Shown piece after piece: positions 44,007-54,208 of a DNA stretch of 64,000 bases (position 1 is the stretch's first letter; each line of letters opens with the position of its first letter). Made by a program: the position numbers and the translations under genes. Source of the stretch: Streptomyces sp. Je 1-332 (GTDB taxonomy: Bacteria; Actinomycetota; Actinomycetes; Streptomycetales; Streptomycetaceae); contig NZ_CP160402.1 of the NCBI RefSeq assembly GCF_040730185.1, positions 2,418,001-2,482,000 of the forward strand. Direction: 5' to 3'. The notes below the pieces were generated by a model. That model did not search any database, was not told where the DNA came from, and saw nothing but the letters and a program-made list of their open reading frames with translations.

Positions 44007-44444
44007 TCACCGCTTCTTGGCTGCCGCCTTCGGCGTGACCAGACGGCTGCCCGTCCAGTCCTTGCCCGCGTTGATGCTCTTGGTCTGAGCGAGGCCGGCC
44101 GTCTGTGCTGCTTCGTTGATGTCGCTCGGCTCGACATAGCCGTCACGGCCTGTCTTGGGCGTCATCAGCCAGAGGTCGCCGCCCTCTTCGATCAGCTGGG
44201 TGGCGTCCACCAGCGCATCCGTCAGGTCGCCGTCGTCCTCGCGGAACCACAGCACCACGGCGTCAGCAGTGTCGTCGTAGTCCTCGTCGACGAGCTCGCT
44301 GCCGATCACCCCTTCAATGGCCTCGCGGAGCTCCTGATCGACATCGTCGTCGTAGCCGATCTCCTGGACCACCTGCTCGGGCTGGAAACCCAGCCTCGCG
44401 GCAGGGTTGGTCCGCTCCTCCGCGTGGTCCGCGGTCGCGCTCAC
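44007..44444 (-). CDS. DUF3052 protein
   Basis: 145-aa acidic soluble protein: NPAARLGFQPEQVVQEIGYDDDVDQELREAIEGVIG, then DTADAVVLWFREDDGDLTDALVDATQLIEEGGDLWLMTPKTGRDGYV and SDINEAAQTAGLAQTKS. The DUF3052 family is actinobacterial and its function is not established to my knowledge; the fold suggests a small alpha/beta domain. The GTG at 44444 follows a perfect AGGAGG site. It is divergent from aceE, the usual Streptomyces order. Confidence 0.85.
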   Translation of the reverse strand: MSATADHAEERTNPAARLGFQPEQVVQEIGYDDDVDQELREAIEGVIGSELVDEDYDDTADAVVLWFREDDGDLTDALVDATQLIEEGGDLWLMTPKTGRDGYVEPSDINEAAQTAGLAQTKSINAGKDWTGSRLVTPKAAAKKR

Positions 44445-44867
44445 GGCTTGCCTCCTGATCATGTTTTCGGGAATGCCTTCACCCACGCGCGTGCGCGGGA
44501 CATTGGCGGTAGTCCACACGGGCGGACCGGATCGCGCAAGTACCCGGCCGTCAAGACCGCTGAAACGGTGACGTTCCCGGCCGTGTCGCCGCAACTCAAG
44601 GCCCACCTGCCAGATCCTTCTCCGCTCGCACTCAGCTCGACTTCGCTCGTACGACACCGATCGGAACTGAGGTCCGAACGGCCTTACGAACCGGCTAGGC
44701 GGGATGGGCGTATCGTTGCGATTTGGTCGAGCCTACCCCAGGGCCACCGGGCGGACCCGTCGGTTACCTCTCAGTAGAGATGACGATTGCGTCTACGCGG
44801 TACACGATGGGGAACGTCTCACAGCCAGGCAGAACCCAGGCGAAAGCCCCAACAGCGAAGGAACAGC
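44445..44867. promoter_or_regulatory. Divergent DUF3052 / aceE promoter region
   Basis: About 420 bp with no convincing gene. The part just before aceE (44768-44820) has lower GC, with AGTAGAGATGACGAT, and could hold the aceE promoter, giving a leader of about 70 nt. No riboswitch or strong dyad was recognised. Confidence 0.4.
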
Positions 44868-47600
44868 GTGGCTTCCGGATCCGATCGCAACCCGATCATC
44901 ATTGGCGGCCTGCCGAGTCAGGTCCCGGACTTCGATCCCGAAGAGACCCAGGAGTGGCTCGACTCCCTCGATGCCGCGGTCGATGAACGCGGCCGCGAGC
45001 GGGCCCGCTACCTGATGCTCCGGCTTATCGAACGTGCGCGCGAGAAGCGCGTCGCCGTGCCCGAGATGCGCAGCACGGACTACGTCAACACGATCGCCAC
45101 CAAGGACGAGCCGTTCTTCCCCGGCAACGAGGAGATCGAGCGCAAGGTCCTGAACGCGACCCGCTGGAACGCCGCGGTGATGGTGTCGCGCGCCCAGCGC
45201 CCCGGCATCGGGGTGGGCGGCCACATCGCCACCTTCGCGTCCTCCGCATCGCTCTACGACGTGGGCTTCAACCACTTCTTCCGCGGCAAGGACGAGGGCG
45301 ACGGCGGCGACCAGATCTTCTTCCAGGGGCACGCGTCCCCTGGCATCTACGCCCGCGCGTACCTCCTCGACCGGCTCTCCGAGCAGCAGCTCGACGCGTT
45401 CCGCCAGGAGAAGTCGAAGGCCCCGAACGGCCTTTCGTCCTATCCGCACCCGCGTCTGATGCCGGACTTCTGGGAGTTCCCGACCGTCTCGATGGGCCTC
45501 GGCCCTCTCGGCGCGATCTTCCAGGCGCGGATGAACCGCTACATGGAGGCGCGCGGCATCGCCGACACCTCCAAGTCGCACGTCTGGGCCTACCTCGGCG
45601 ACGGCGAGATGGACGAGCCCGAGTCGCTCGGCCAGCTCTCCATCGCCGCCCGCGAGGGCCTGGACAACCTCACCTTCGTCGTCAACTGCAACCTCCAGCG
45701 CCTCGACGGCCCGGTGCGTGGCAACGGCAAGATCATCCAGGAGCTGGAGTCCCAGTTCCGCGGCGCCGGCTGGAACGTCATCAAGCTGGTCTGGGACCGC
45801 AGCTGGGACCCGCTGCTCGCCCAGGACCGCGACGGCGTCCTGGTCAACCGGCTCAACACCACGCCCGACGGCCAGTTCCAGACGTACGCCACCGAGACCG
45901 GCTCGTACATCCGTGAGCACTTCTTCGGCGACGACCACCGCCTGCGCTCCATGGTCGAGAACATGACCGACGAGCAGATCCTGCACCTGGGCCGCGGCGG
46001 CCACGACCACAAGAAGGTCTACGCGGCGTACGCGGCCGCCAAGGCCCACAAGGGCCAGCCGACCGTCATCCTGGCGCAGACGGTCAAGGGCTGGACCCTC
46101 GGCCCGAACTTCGAGGGCCGCAACGCCACCCACCAGATGAAGAAGCTGACGGTCGACGACCTCAAGGGCTTCCGCGACCGCCTGCACATCCCGATCACGG
46201 ACAAGCAGCTGGAGGACGGCGCCCCGCCGTACTACCACCCGGGCCGTGACTCGGAAGAGATCCAGTACATGCACGACCGCCGCCAGGGCCTCGGCGGTTA
46301 CGTACCGACCCGCGTGGTCCGCTCGAAGCCTCTCCCCCTCCCGGAGGAGAAGACGTACGCGGCAGCGAAGAAGGGCTCGGGCCAGCAGTCGATCGCCACC
46401 ACCATGGCGTTCGTCCGCATCCTGAAGGACCTCATGCGGGACAAGGAGATCGGCAAGCGCTTCGTGCTGATCGCCCCCGACGAGTACCGCACCTTCGGCA
46501 TGGACGCCTTCTTCCCGAGCGCGAAGATCTACAACCCGCTCGGCCAGCAGTACGAGGCCGTCGACCGCGAGCTGCTCCTCGCCTACAAGGAGTCCCCGAC
46601 CGGCCAGATGCTGCACGACGGCATCTCCGAGGCCGGCTGCACGGCCTCGCTGATCGCCGCGGGCTCGGCCTACGCCACCCACGGCGAACCGCTGATCCCC
46701 GTGTACGTCTTCTACTCGATGTTCGGTTTCCAGCGCACCGGCGACCAGTTCTGGCAGATGGCCGACCAGCTGGCCCGCGGCTTCGTACTCGGCGCCACCG
46801 CCGGCCGCACGACGCTGACCGGCGAGGGTCTCCAGCACGCGGACGGCCACTCGCAGCTGCTCGCCTCGACCAACCCGGGCTGCGTCGCCTACGACCCGGC
46901 CTTCGGCTACGAGATCGCGCACATCGTCAAGGACGGCCTGCGCCGGATGTACGGCCCAGACAGCGAGGACGTCTTCTACTACCTCACCGTCTACAACGAG
47001 CCCATCCAGCACCCGGCCGAGCCCGCCGATGTGGACGTCGAGGGCATCCTCAAGGGCATCTACCGCTTCAAGGCGGGCGAGCAGGGCGCCATCCCGGCGC
47101 AGATCCTCGCCTCCGGTGTCGCGGTGCCGTGGGCGGTCGAGGCCCAGCAGATCCTCGCTTCGGAGTGGAACGTCAAGGCGGACGTCTGGTCGGCGACCTC
47201 CTGGAACGAACTGCGCCGCGAGGCGGTCGACGTGGAGCGCCACAACCTCCTGCACCCCGAGGAGGAGCAGCGCACCCCGTACGTGACGCAGAAGCTGTCC
47301 GGCGCCGAGGGCCCGTTCGTGGCCGTCTCCGACTGGATGCGGAGCGTCCCCGACCAGATCTCCCGCTGGGTCCCCGGCACGTACCAGTCCCTGGGCGCCG
47401 ACGGCTTCGGCTTCGCGGACACCCGCGGTGCGGCCCGCCGCTTCTTCCACATCGACGCGCAGTCGATCGTGGTCGGCGTGCTCACCGAGCTGGCCCGCGA
47501 GGGCAGGCTCGACCGCTCCGTACTGAAGCAGGCCATCGACCGCTACCAGCTCCTGGACGTCACGGCGGCCGACCCGGGCGCCGCTGGGGGCGACGCCTAG
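44868..47600 (+). CDS. aceE: Pyruvate dehydrogenase E1, homodimeric type
   Basis: 910 aa. E1 of the pyruvate dehydrogenase complex: decarboxylates pyruvate with thiamine diphosphate and passes acetyl to lipoyl E2. The ThDP motif is [43 protein letters not shown] (G-D-G ... N-C-N). The substrate/regulatory parts [28 protein letters not shown] and the end [26 protein letters not shown] are typical of E. coli-like AceE. GTG 44868 follows AAGGA. E2 and E3 genes are not in the window. It divides divergently from DUF3052. Confidence 0.95.
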   Translation: MASGSDRNPIIIGGLPSQVPDFDPEETQEWLDSLDAAVDERGRERARYLMLRLIERAREKRVAVPEMRSTDYVNTIATKDEPFFPGNEEIERKVLNATRWNAAVMVSRAQRPGIGVGGHIATFASSASLYDVGFNHFFRGKDEGDGGDQIFFQGHASPGIYARAYLLDRLSEQQLDAFRQEKSKAPNGLSSYPHPRLMPDFWEFPTVSMGLGPLGAIFQARMNRYMEARGIADTSKSHVWAYLGDGEMDEPESLGQLSIAAREGLDNLTFVVNCNLQRLDGPVRGNGKIIQELESQFRGAGWNVIKLVWDRSWDPLLAQDRDGVLVNRLNTTPDGQFQTYATETGSYIREHFFGDDHRLRSMVENMTDEQILHLGRGGHDHKKVYAAYAAAKAHKGQPTVILAQTVKGWTLGPNFEGRNATHQMKKLTVDDLKGFRDRLHIPITDKQLEDGAPPYYHPGRDSEEIQYMHDRRQGLGGYVPTRVVRSKPLPLPEEKTYAAAKKGSGQQSIATTMAFVRILKDLMRDKEIGKRFVLIAPDEYRTFGMDAFFPSAKIYNPLGQQYEAVDRELLLAYKESPTGQMLHDGISEAGCTASLIAAGSAYATHGEPLIPVYVFYSMFGFQRTGDQFWQMADQLARGFVLGATAGRTTLTGEGLQHADGHSQLLASTNPGCVAYDPAFGYEIAHIVKDGLRRMYGPDSEDVFYYLTVYNEPIQHPAEPADVDVEGILKGIYRFKAGEQGAIPAQILASGVAVPWAVEAQQILASEWNVKADVWSATSWNELRREAVDVERHNLLHPEEEQRTPYVTQKLSGAEGPFVAVSDWMRSVPDQISRWVPGTYQSLGADGFGFADTRGAARRFFHIDAQSIVVGVLTELAREGRLDRSVLKQAIDRYQLLDVTAADPGAAGGDA

Positions 47601-47743
47601 CACGTCTAGGACGCCTGGGAATGGCGGTGACCGTGCGGTACTCGTCGGCGTGCAGTACGCGCGGACCCCGTAGCACGTAGAGCGTTCGGAGGGTGGTGGG
47701 GCGGTGGCTCCCGCCGCCCTCCGGCGTTTCCTACGATGCGCGC

Positions 47744-48595
47744 ATGGAAGCGCCCATGAAGCATCAACCGGCACAGCTGCGTTGGGAGCGACGCACCCAA
47801 CGTCCGCTCCTCGTGCTCGCGGTGGCCTTCGCCGTCGCCTACGCCGTGCCCATCGTGGTGCCCGACGCGAGCAAGAGCGTCGGAACCACCTGCACGGTGG
47901 TGGAGTGGGTCGTCTGGGCCTCGTTCGCCGCTGACTATCTCGTACGCCTCTACCTCACCGACCACCGCAAGCAGTTCGTCCGCTCGCACTGGTTGGACCT
48001 CGGTGCTGTCCTCCTCCCCATGTTGCAGCCGCTGCGGTTGCTGCGGCTCGTGTCGACTCTGCTGCTGGTGGGGCGCCGGGCCCGGATGGCGTCGCAGATT
48101 CAGCTGACGACATATGTCGCCGGAGCTGTCGTGGGCCTCCTCATGTTCGGTTCGCTGGCTGTCCTTTCGGTGGAGCGGGAGTCACCGAACGGCAATATCA
48201 AGACCCTTGGTGACGCGGTGTGGTGGTCCTTCACCACGATGACCACCGTCGGCTACGGCGATCACGCGCCGACGACCGGGCTCGGCCGCGTGCTCGCGGT
48301 CGGCCTGATGCTGTCGGGCATCGCACTGCTGGGTGTGGTGACCGCCAATATCGCGGCCTGGTTCATTTCGCGCTTCGACCGGGACGACGTCGAGGAGCGG
48401 CGCCAGACAGCGGCGATCGAGGCGCTGACGGCGGAGGTGCGTGCGTTGCGGGCCCAGGTGACCGCACTGTCGGCCGGGGCGGAGCCGGGGGCGGCTGGTG
48501 CCTCTGGTGAGCGGGTGGAGGTGCCGCGGCCGGCGCCGACCGCGGAGACTCCCGATGTGCCCCCGGTGCCTCCGGTCAGTTCTCCCAGACCTTGA
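47744..48595 (+). CDS. Two-pore-loop-type potassium channel family protein
   Basis: 283 aa. Several helices (about residues 20-40, 45-66, 83-105, 120-142, and the last before the tail) carry a voltage-sensor-like segment with RLLRLVSTLLLVGRRAR. The pore filter is WWSFTTMTTVGYGDHAPTT, the K+ signature TVGYGD. A C-terminal cytoplasmic coiled coil (RRQTAAIEALTAEVRALRAQVTALS) may assemble the tetramer, followed by a Pro-rich tail. ATG 47744 lies 6 nt after TACGAT, a -10 box, so the message is probably leaderless. Its 3' end overlaps the I36 inhibitor gene by 20 bp (convergent). Confidence 0.87.
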   Translation: MEAPMKHQPAQLRWERRTQRPLLVLAVAFAVAYAVPIVVPDASKSVGTTCTVVEWVVWASFAADYLVRLYLTDHRKQFVRSHWLDLGAVLLPMLQPLRLLRLVSTLLLVGRRARMASQIQLTTYVAGAVVGLLMFGSLAVLSVERESPNGNIKTLGDAVWWSFTTMTTVGYGDHAPTTGLGRVLAVGLMLSGIALLGVVTANIAAWFISRFDRDDVEERRQTAAIEALTAEVRALRAQVTALSAGAEPGAAGASGERVEVPRPAPTAETPDVPPVPPVSSPRP

Positions 48596-49004
48596 ACGCC
48601 CGTACGCGGTAAGGCGATTCCGGGACCCAGCTGCCACCCCCTGGGTAGGTGTCGAACTCGCCGGTCTCGGCACACTCCGCGGATTGGTACGTGGTGACCG
48701 GCCGGCCCGTGCGGTTGGCGAGAGCTTGAGCGCTGCCCCCCTCCGGCAGCGCTACACAGCTCTCGATGTCGATTTCGGACAGCTCATACGTCTGTCGGGC
48801 GCCTTTGAACTCCGCCTTTCCCCATAGGCAGAGCTCCCCCGGCCCGCAACCGGCGAGCCTGGGCGGGGCTGCGGCCCCGGCGTGCTTCGCGGGTGTCGTG
48901 AGATCGGCCTTGGTGACCGGTGCCGTGGCACCGGCCTGTGTGGGGGCGAGGATCATCGTGGCGAGTGTGGCCGCGGCGAAGGTCGTGGGCATGCTCATGC
49001 GCAT
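48576..49004 (-). CDS. Secreted peptidase inhibitor, family I36-like
   Basis: 142 aa. Signal peptide MRMSMPTTFAAATLATMILAPTQAGA, then a Cys-rich beta-gamma-crystallin-like domain: AGCGPGELCLWGKAEFKGARQTYELSEIDIESCVAL, LANRTGRPVTTYQSAECAETGEFDTYPGGGSWVPES. This matches the I36 (SMI) metalloprotease inhibitor fold known from Streptomyces. ATG 49004 follows GGGAG. It would be exported to limit extracellular protease. The 3' end overlaps the convergent potassium-channel gene by 20 bp. Confidence 0.82.
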   Translation of the reverse strand: MRMSMPTTFAAATLATMILAPTQAGATAPVTKADLTTPAKHAGAAAPPRLAGCGPGELCLWGKAEFKGARQTYELSEIDIESCVALPEGGSAQALANRTGRPVTTYQSAECAETGEFDTYPGGGSWVPESPYRVRAFKVWEN

Positions 49005-49103
49005 CTGCTTCAACTCCCGTGTCGTGTGGATCACTTGCCAGAACTGTGACCCACTCGCCAGCTCCATCGGAAGGGGTACGGATGTGCGTCACCCAGATAG
49101 GCG

Positions 49104-49134
49104 AAAGCCCCCCAGTAGAACCCTGAGGGGCTTT
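49104..49134. terminator. Hairpin between I36 inhibitor and DHA2 transporter genes
   Basis: AAAGCCCC (49104-49111) and GGGGCTTT (49127-49134) with a 15-nt loop. It is placed to stop leftward DHA2 transcription. Confidence 0.5.
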
Positions 49135-49212
49135 CCCTGATGCGCGTGCGCGACGGCACCAAATGCGCGTGCGGCGTCACGAGAATGCGCAGGCGCGACG
49201 GCTCGGACGCGG

Positions 49213-50820
49213 CTAGATGTGCCCGACCCCGGCGCCCGCGTCGGCGTTGGCACCGCGCTTGGTCAACGTGGCGACCAGGGCCGCGATGACCGCGACGACA
49301 CCGGCGACGGTGAAGGCCAGGCCCATGCCGGACACGAACGTGTCATGCGCGACCGAGGTGATCGCCTTGGCGACCGGCTCCGGCGCCTTCGGCGGGACCG
49401 GGGCCCCGCCCATCTCGATCACGGCGGACGCCTGGTCCTGCTGCCCGGCCGTCATCGGCGGCAGCTTGGCGTCCGCCCAGTTCGCGGGCAGGTCCTCGTC
49501 GACCCGGGCTGCCATCACCGCGCCGAGCACCGCCGTGCCGAGCGCGCCGCCGACCTGCATGCCGGCCTGCTGGAGGCCACCTGCCACACCGGACAGCTCC
49601 AGCGGGGCGTTGCCGACGATGACCTCGGTGGCTCCCACCATCACGGGCGCGAGACCGAGACCGAGCAGACCGAGCCAGAGGGACATCGGCAGCGTCGCGG
49701 TGTCCGTCGTCATCGTGGACATGCCGAACATCGCGATGGCGGTGGCCACCATGCCACCGACGAGCGGAACGCGCGGGCCGAACTTGGTGATGAGCGCACC
49801 GGCGATCGGCGAGGCCACGATCATCATGGCCGTCAGCGGCAGCAGGTGCAGCCCGCTGTCGACCGGGCTCATGCCGTGCACGTTCTGCAGATAGAACGTG
49901 ACGAAGAACAGACCGCCCATGAAGGCGAAGGCCATCAGCACCATCAGGACCGTGCCCGCGGACAGCGGAATGGACCTGAACATGCCCAGCGGGATGAGCG
50001 GCTCCTTGACCTTCGTCTCCCAGAAGGCGAAGAGCACGAAGAGAACCACCGCGCCGGCGAGGAAGAGCAGCGTCCTCGTTCCGCCCCAGCCCCACTCCGA
50101 GCCCTTGATGAGGGCGAGGATCAGGGCGAACATGCCGCCCGAAAGCAGGACGATGCCGGGGATGTCGAAGGACTTCGGCGCGTTCTCCGCGCGGTGGTCC
50201 TTGAGGATCACCAGGCCGAGGACTAGAGCGATGACGCCGACGGGCACGTTGATGAAGAACACCGACTGCCAGCTGACGTGCTCGACGAGCAGACCGCCGA
50301 CGATGGGGCCACCCGCGGTCGAGGCGCCGATGACCATGCCCCAGATGCCGATCGCCATGTTCAGCTTCTCGGCGGGGAAGGTGGCGCGCAGCAGGCCGAG
50401 CGCGGCCGGCATCAGGAGGGCTCCGAAGAGGCCCTGGAGCACGCGGAAGGCGACGACCAGGCCGACGCTGCTGGAGAACCCGATGGCGCCCGAGGCGACG
50501 GCGAAGCCCGCCACTCCTATCAGGAAGGTCTGCCGGTGGCCGAACCGGTCACCGAGCTTGCCTGCGGTGATCAGCGCGACGGCCAGCGCGAGGAGGTAGC
50601 CGTTGGTGATCCACTGGACGCCCGCCATCGAGGTGCCGAGGTCCTTGGCGATGGCCGGGTTGGCGATCGCCACGATGGTGCCGTCCAGGGCGACCATCAT
50701 CACGCCGATCGCGACGGAGAAGAGCGTCAGCCAAGGGTGGCCGCGGAGCCCCTTGGCCGGGGCCGGAGCGGACGGCTCCGGCGCCTTGTCCGCCTTGTCG
50801 ACGGTGATCTGACTAGTCAT
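49213..50820 (-). CDS. DHA2-family multidrug exporter
   Basis: 535 aa with 14 helices. Motifs: VMMVALDGTIVAIANPAIAKDLG in helix 1, LGDRFGHRQTFLIGV in the 2-3 loop, and IGASTAGGPIVGGLLVEHVSWQSVFFINVPVGVIALVLG (antiporter motif C and helix 6). Drug:H+ antiporter of the EmrB/QacA group. ATG 50820 (MTSQITVDKAD) is the best start. Divergent from a TetR gene, with a perfect palindrome in the shared promoter, so drug-induced expression is likely. Substrate unknown. Confidence 0.9.
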   Translation of the reverse strand: MTSQITVDKADKAPEPSAPAPAKGLRGHPWLTLFSVAIGVMMVALDGTIVAIANPAIAKDLGTSMAGVQWITNGYLLALAVALITAGKLGDRFGHRQTFLIGVAGFAVASGAIGFSSSVGLVVAFRVLQGLFGALLMPAALGLLRATFPAEKLNMAIGIWGMVIGASTAGGPIVGGLLVEHVSWQSVFFINVPVGVIALVLGLVILKDHRAENAPKSFDIPGIVLLSGGMFALILALIKGSEWGWGGTRTLLFLAGAVVLFVLFAFWETKVKEPLIPLGMFRSIPLSAGTVLMVLMAFAFMGGLFFVTFYLQNVHGMSPVDSGLHLLPLTAMMIVASPIAGALITKFGPRVPLVGGMVATAIAMFGMSTMTTDTATLPMSLWLGLLGLGLAPVMVGATEVIVGNAPLELSGVAGGLQQAGMQVGGALGTAVLGAVMAARVDEDLPANWADAKLPPMTAGQQDQASAVIEMGGAPVPPKAPEPVAKAITSVAHDTFVSGMGLAFTVAGVVAVIAALVATLTKRGANADAGAGVGHI

Positions 50821-50834
50821 ACGTTCGAGGCTAG

Positions 50835-50849
50835 TGTCAGTCACTGACA
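50835..50849. promoter_or_regulatory. TetR operator palindrome
   Basis: TGTCAGT-C-ACTGACA, a perfect 15-bp palindrome in the DHA2/TetR divergent promoter, 15 bp before the exporter start. A related AACTGTCA half-site occurs at about 50876. Confidence 0.75.
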
Positions 50850-50936
50850 GTTGACAAACCATTTCACTAGTCGGTAACTGTCACGTAGCTCACAGGTAAG
50901 GTGAGCTGGTCGGAACGGTGGAAAGAAGGCCATGGC

Positions 50937-51653
50937 GTGAGGACCGAGCAGCGAGCGGCGGGCCCCGCGAAACCGCAGGCCGAGGCCCTTGGAGAGACCC
51001 TTGGAGTCCTCTCCGACGAGTCCTCTCGGCCCGGACTGCGCGAGCGCAAGAAGCAGCGCACTCGTGACGCGCTTCTGCGCGCAGCGCTCGAGCTCTTCAC
51101 GACCAAGGGGTACGAGGAGACGACGGTCGACGAGATCGCCGAAGCCGTCGACGTCTCTCAGCGCACGTTCTTCCGGTACTTCGCCAACAAGCAGGAGGCC
51201 GCGTTCGCCGTACAGGAGATGGTGGAGCAGCGGTTCGTGGAGGCGTTGCGCGAACGGCCTGCCGACGAAACGCCGTTCGTGGCTCTGCGTGGGGCCGTCA
51301 TAGGGGCCTGGGACGCGATGGGCCGGTCCATCGAGGAGGTCGTCCCCGTTGAACTCCACATGCGGACCTACCAGATGATCGAGTCCACCCCTTCCCTGCT
51401 CGCCGCCCACCTGCGCCGCTCCATCGAGATGGAGGAAGAGGTCGCGCGGGTGATCGCCGAACGCGAGGGGCTCGATCTCGACACGGACCCCCGGCCACGC
51501 GTGGTGGTGGCCGCCTTCAGCGGAGTGATGCGCGTGACCGGGCGACTGTGGGGTGCGGGCGAGGACTCGAGCGTGGAGTCGATCCGCGCGATCACCGAGA
51601 CGTATCTCGACCACCTCGGACCCGCGTTGGCGGAGAACTGGCGCAGGCAGTGA
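50937..51653 (+). CDS. TetR-family repressor of the DHA2 exporter
   Basis: 238 aa. N-terminal DNA-binding domain (about residues 42-95): RERKKQRTRDALLRAALELFTTKGYEETTVDEIAEAVDVSQRTFFRYFANKQEAAF, typical TetR with the FFRYF recognition-helix end. The C-terminal half is a helical ligand-binding domain with no assignable ligand. GTG 50937 follows AGAAGG; a GTG at 50901 is also in frame. It should repress the divergent exporter and itself through the TGTCAGT dyad. Confidence 0.9.
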   Translation: MRTEQRAAGPAKPQAEALGETLGVLSDESSRPGLRERKKQRTRDALLRAALELFTTKGYEETTVDEIAEAVDVSQRTFFRYFANKQEAAFAVQEMVEQRFVEALRERPADETPFVALRGAVIGAWDAMGRSIEEVVPVELHMRTYQMIESTPSLLAAHLRRSIEMEEEVARVIAEREGLDLDTDPRPRVVVAAFSGVMRVTGRLWGAGEDSSVESIRAITETYLDHLGPALAENWRRQ

Positions 51654-51915
51654 CGGCAGGCACACTCCGCGGCGTCCGGTCACAGGTGACGTCCGGCCAC
51701 CGATGGATCGACCCATCGAACAAATCAGCACGTTGGGTGACTGGTTGATACACCGTAAGTAACGGTTTACGCCGGTGCGCAGTGCGTACATACCCATACA
51801 ACGCGTGACGAGAATGCTCGAAGTGTGCCCACTTTGCCTCAATTACCCCACGTGAAACGTGATCTGTCTCACCCGGTGCACGGTAGGCATCACGATTCTC
51901 CTAGGGTGTTCCGTA

Positions 51916-53127
51916 GTGACTTCCTTCGACTCCTCCCCTCAACTCAGCGCCTGGCGCGCACTGCTCGCGCTCGCCGTCGTGTTCGTCATGCTGGCGACCA
52001 CGGGCTGGACCGCGGTGCGCCACCACAAGGACGCCGCATCGCCGCTCGCGGCCTCGCTCTCCGCCTGGGAGCGTGGGCACATCGGCGGCCGCGCCCTGCC
52101 CGACGCCGGTGCCCCGGCCGGCAAGCTCGCTCACTTCTTCTCGTCGCTCAACGCGCACCAGCGCAGCCGACTCGCCACCCGCTACCCCCTTGCGGTCGGC
52201 AACATGAACGGTGCCCCCGTAGAGCTGCGATATCGCGCGAACCGCATCGCGCTGGAGCAAGCACGCAAGACCGAGCGACAGCGCGTGCACGACAACCGGC
52301 TCTCCCCTCTCGGGCAACAGGAGGCGGAGCGCAGAATGAAGCGCTTCGGCGTGATGATGCACCCGGGTCGGCAGGTCCTGTCCTTCGATCCCATGGGAGC
52401 CGGCCGTATCGCCGAGGTCTTCGGGGACCTCGGCAAGGCTTCCAGGGTGTCGGTCGTGGTACCCGGGGTGGACACGAACGTACTGACCTTCGAGCGGACG
52501 AACCGCAAGTACTCCGCGCCGGTCGGTATGGCCAAGGCCCTGTACGGCGCGGAGCACGAGGCGAGCCCACGCGCGCGTACCGCCGTGATCGCCTGGGCCG
52601 ACTACACCGCGCCCGCGGGCCTCGGAGTCGACGCGGCCACGTCCATGCGCGCTGACGACGGCGCGATCCGGCTCAACTCCCTGGTCCGCGGTCTGCCGGG
52701 TCACTCACCGGTCGCGCTGTACTGCCACAGCTACGGCTCGGTGGTGTGTGGGGTCGCCGCGCGAAAGCTGCCCTCCCGCGTCACCGACATCGCGGTCGCG
52801 GGCAGCCCCGGGATGCGCGCGGACACGGCGGCGCAGCTGGGCACGGGGGCTCGCGTCTGGGCCACACGGGACGGCGACGACTGGATCCAGGATGTGCCAA
52901 ACATGGAGGTCGGCGGGCTCGGTCACGGTGCCGATCCCGTCTCTCGGGACTTCGGCGCGCGCGTGCTGTCCGCACGCGGCGCCATCGGCCACACCGGCTA
53001 TTTCGAGCCGGGCACGGACAGCCTCAGGAACTTCGCCGACATCGGCGTTGGTTCGTACCGCTCGGTGCGGTGCGCGAGCGGCGATGACGTCTGCCGGGAG
53101 GAATCTTCCGGCTCAGCCGCGGCCTGA
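51916..53127 (+). CDS. DUF1023 alpha/beta hydrolase, paralogue 1
   Basis: 403 aa. One N-terminal helix (SAWRALLALAVVFVMLATTGW) anchors or exports the protein, then a helical linker and a DUF1023 alpha/beta-hydrolase domain: VLSFDPMGAGRIAEVFGDL, RVSVVVPGVDTNVLTF, LGVDAATSMRAD and the nucleophile elbow VALYCHSYGSVVCGVAA (Ser), then VAGSPGMRADTAAQLG and HTGYFEPGTDSLRNFA. The GTG at 51916 is preferred since it gives the VTSFDSSPQLSAWRALL start; GTG 51859 is possible. Substrate is unknown; esterase or peptidase activity is likely outside the membrane. Closely related to the hydrolase at 56390. Confidence 0.82.
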   Translation: MTSFDSSPQLSAWRALLALAVVFVMLATTGWTAVRHHKDAASPLAASLSAWERGHIGGRALPDAGAPAGKLAHFFSSLNAHQRSRLATRYPLAVGNMNGAPVELRYRANRIALEQARKTERQRVHDNRLSPLGQQEAERRMKRFGVMMHPGRQVLSFDPMGAGRIAEVFGDLGKASRVSVVVPGVDTNVLTFERTNRKYSAPVGMAKALYGAEHEASPRARTAVIAWADYTAPAGLGVDAATSMRADDGAIRLNSLVRGLPGHSPVALYCHSYGSVVCGVAARKLPSRVTDIAVAGSPGMRADTAAQLGTGARVWATRDGDDWIQDVPNMEVGGLGHGADPVSRDFGARVLSARGAIGHTGYFEPGTDSLRNFADIGVGSYRSVRCASGDDVCREESSGSAAA

Positions 53128-53202
53128 CGCGCGTAGAAATCGACGAAACAGCGGCACGCCGCAGGAGGGACGGAGGCGCGCGTGCCGCCTACGATGAGCC
53201 GC

Positions 53203-54075
53203 ATGGGTGATGTACTGGCCGGATTTCACGCCGCCTGGGAGTTCGAGTCCGACTCCGTGCTCATCCGCTTCGAACGGGGGATCCGTACGCCGAAGCTCCT
53301 TCAGGCGCTCGGCGAACGGCGCATCCCCCACGAGGCGATCGCAGCGGTGACACTCACTCCCGGCAAACGCGGGACAGTCGTTCTGCACGCCGTGCCGAGA
53401 CCGGGCGCCGACCCGTTGATGGAGGCGGCCGCGGGTCAGCTCAAGGACGGGTGCGACCCGTATCGACTCGTGCTGCCCGCCGAGCGGGAGACGCTCGCCG
53501 AGTACTACGCGGACGAACTGCGGGCGCAGCTCGCAGAGGGTGACTGCGGACCTCCGGACCGCTATCTGGTCGCCCCGCCGGAGGCTCCGCTGCAGTTCAA
53601 GGCGTACGACGGCAAGGCCTCCTTCGACGGCAAATCGGTGGCCTTCCGGTGGTTCTGGACGGGCGCTTCGTCCGCGAAGTGGAAGGCCGGCGACCAGAGT
53701 TTCCTGGTCACGGATCTGAGCGGCGTCGAGTGGCGCTCCCCGGAGGTCTTCGAGGGCCATCTGCGGCTGCTGCGCCGTGAGACCCCACTCGCCCAGCCCG
53801 CGCAGGCGGACCAGGATCCCGCAGCCGTCGTCTTCGGTCTCGGGTACGGGCCGGTGCACGAGTCGCTGCCCTTCGCGGCATCGGTGCTCGCCGCGGTGCG
53901 GACGTCGGGCCCGGCCCTGACGCCCGGCACGGTCCCCAGCAGCGCCCCGGCGATCCGTCGTGACCCGGCGGACATCGCGGATCGCATCCGGCACCTCGGC
54001 GAGCTGCACCAAGCCGGGCTGCTCACGGACGAGGAATTCACCACGAAGAAGGCCGAGCTGCTGGCGGAGTTGTGA
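53203..54075 (+). CDS. DUF4429 protein with SHOCT C-terminus
   Basis: 290 aa. Two DUF4429 repeats: LAGFHAAWEFESDSVLIRFERG to EYYADELRAQL, then FKAYDGKASFDGKSVAFRWFWTGASSAKWKAG to FLVTDLSGVEW. The end, DIADRIRHLGELHQAGLLTDEEFTTKKAELLAEL, is a SHOCT motif that mediates oligomerisation or membrane protein contact. Function is unknown; DUF4429 resembles PH-like domains. ATG 53203 follows TACGAT by 7 nt, suggesting a leaderless message; alternatives lie 9 and 21 bp upstream. Confidence 0.82.
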   Translation: MGDVLAGFHAAWEFESDSVLIRFERGIRTPKLLQALGERRIPHEAIAAVTLTPGKRGTVVLHAVPRPGADPLMEAAAGQLKDGCDPYRLVLPAERETLAEYYADELRAQLAEGDCGPPDRYLVAPPEAPLQFKAYDGKASFDGKSVAFRWFWTGASSAKWKAGDQSFLVTDLSGVEWRSPEVFEGHLRLLRRETPLAQPAQADQDPAAVVFGLGYGPVHESLPFAASVLAAVRTSGPALTPGTVPSSAPAIRRDPADIADRIRHLGELHQAGLLTDEEFTTKKAELLAEL

Positions 54076-54102
54076 CCAGGCGAAGCCATGGGCCCATGAG
54101 TC

Positions 54103-54142
54103 ATACCTGGGTATCGCCGGGAGCCCGATTCGTACCTGGGTA
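54103..54142. promoter_or_regulatory. Paired TACC-NN-GGTA dyads before the kinase gene
   Basis: ATACC-TG-GGTAT at 54103-54114 and TACC-TG-GGTA at 54133-54142, with centres 29 bp apart. The same dyad recurs in two copies in front of the second DUF1023 hydrolase gene (56250-56284), so one regulator probably binds both. Confidence 0.65.
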
Positions 54143-54208
54143 TGGGGCGCAGGTCAGCTCCGCGGTACGACGGCGTTGGGCGTGCTTCGTGCCTACGCTG
54201 AACAGGCC

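Noticed and set aside
44424..44777. Open frame in the aceE/DUF3052 promoter region
   Set aside because: Starts inside the DUF3052 gene, crosses the divergent promoter region and lacks any recognisable domain.
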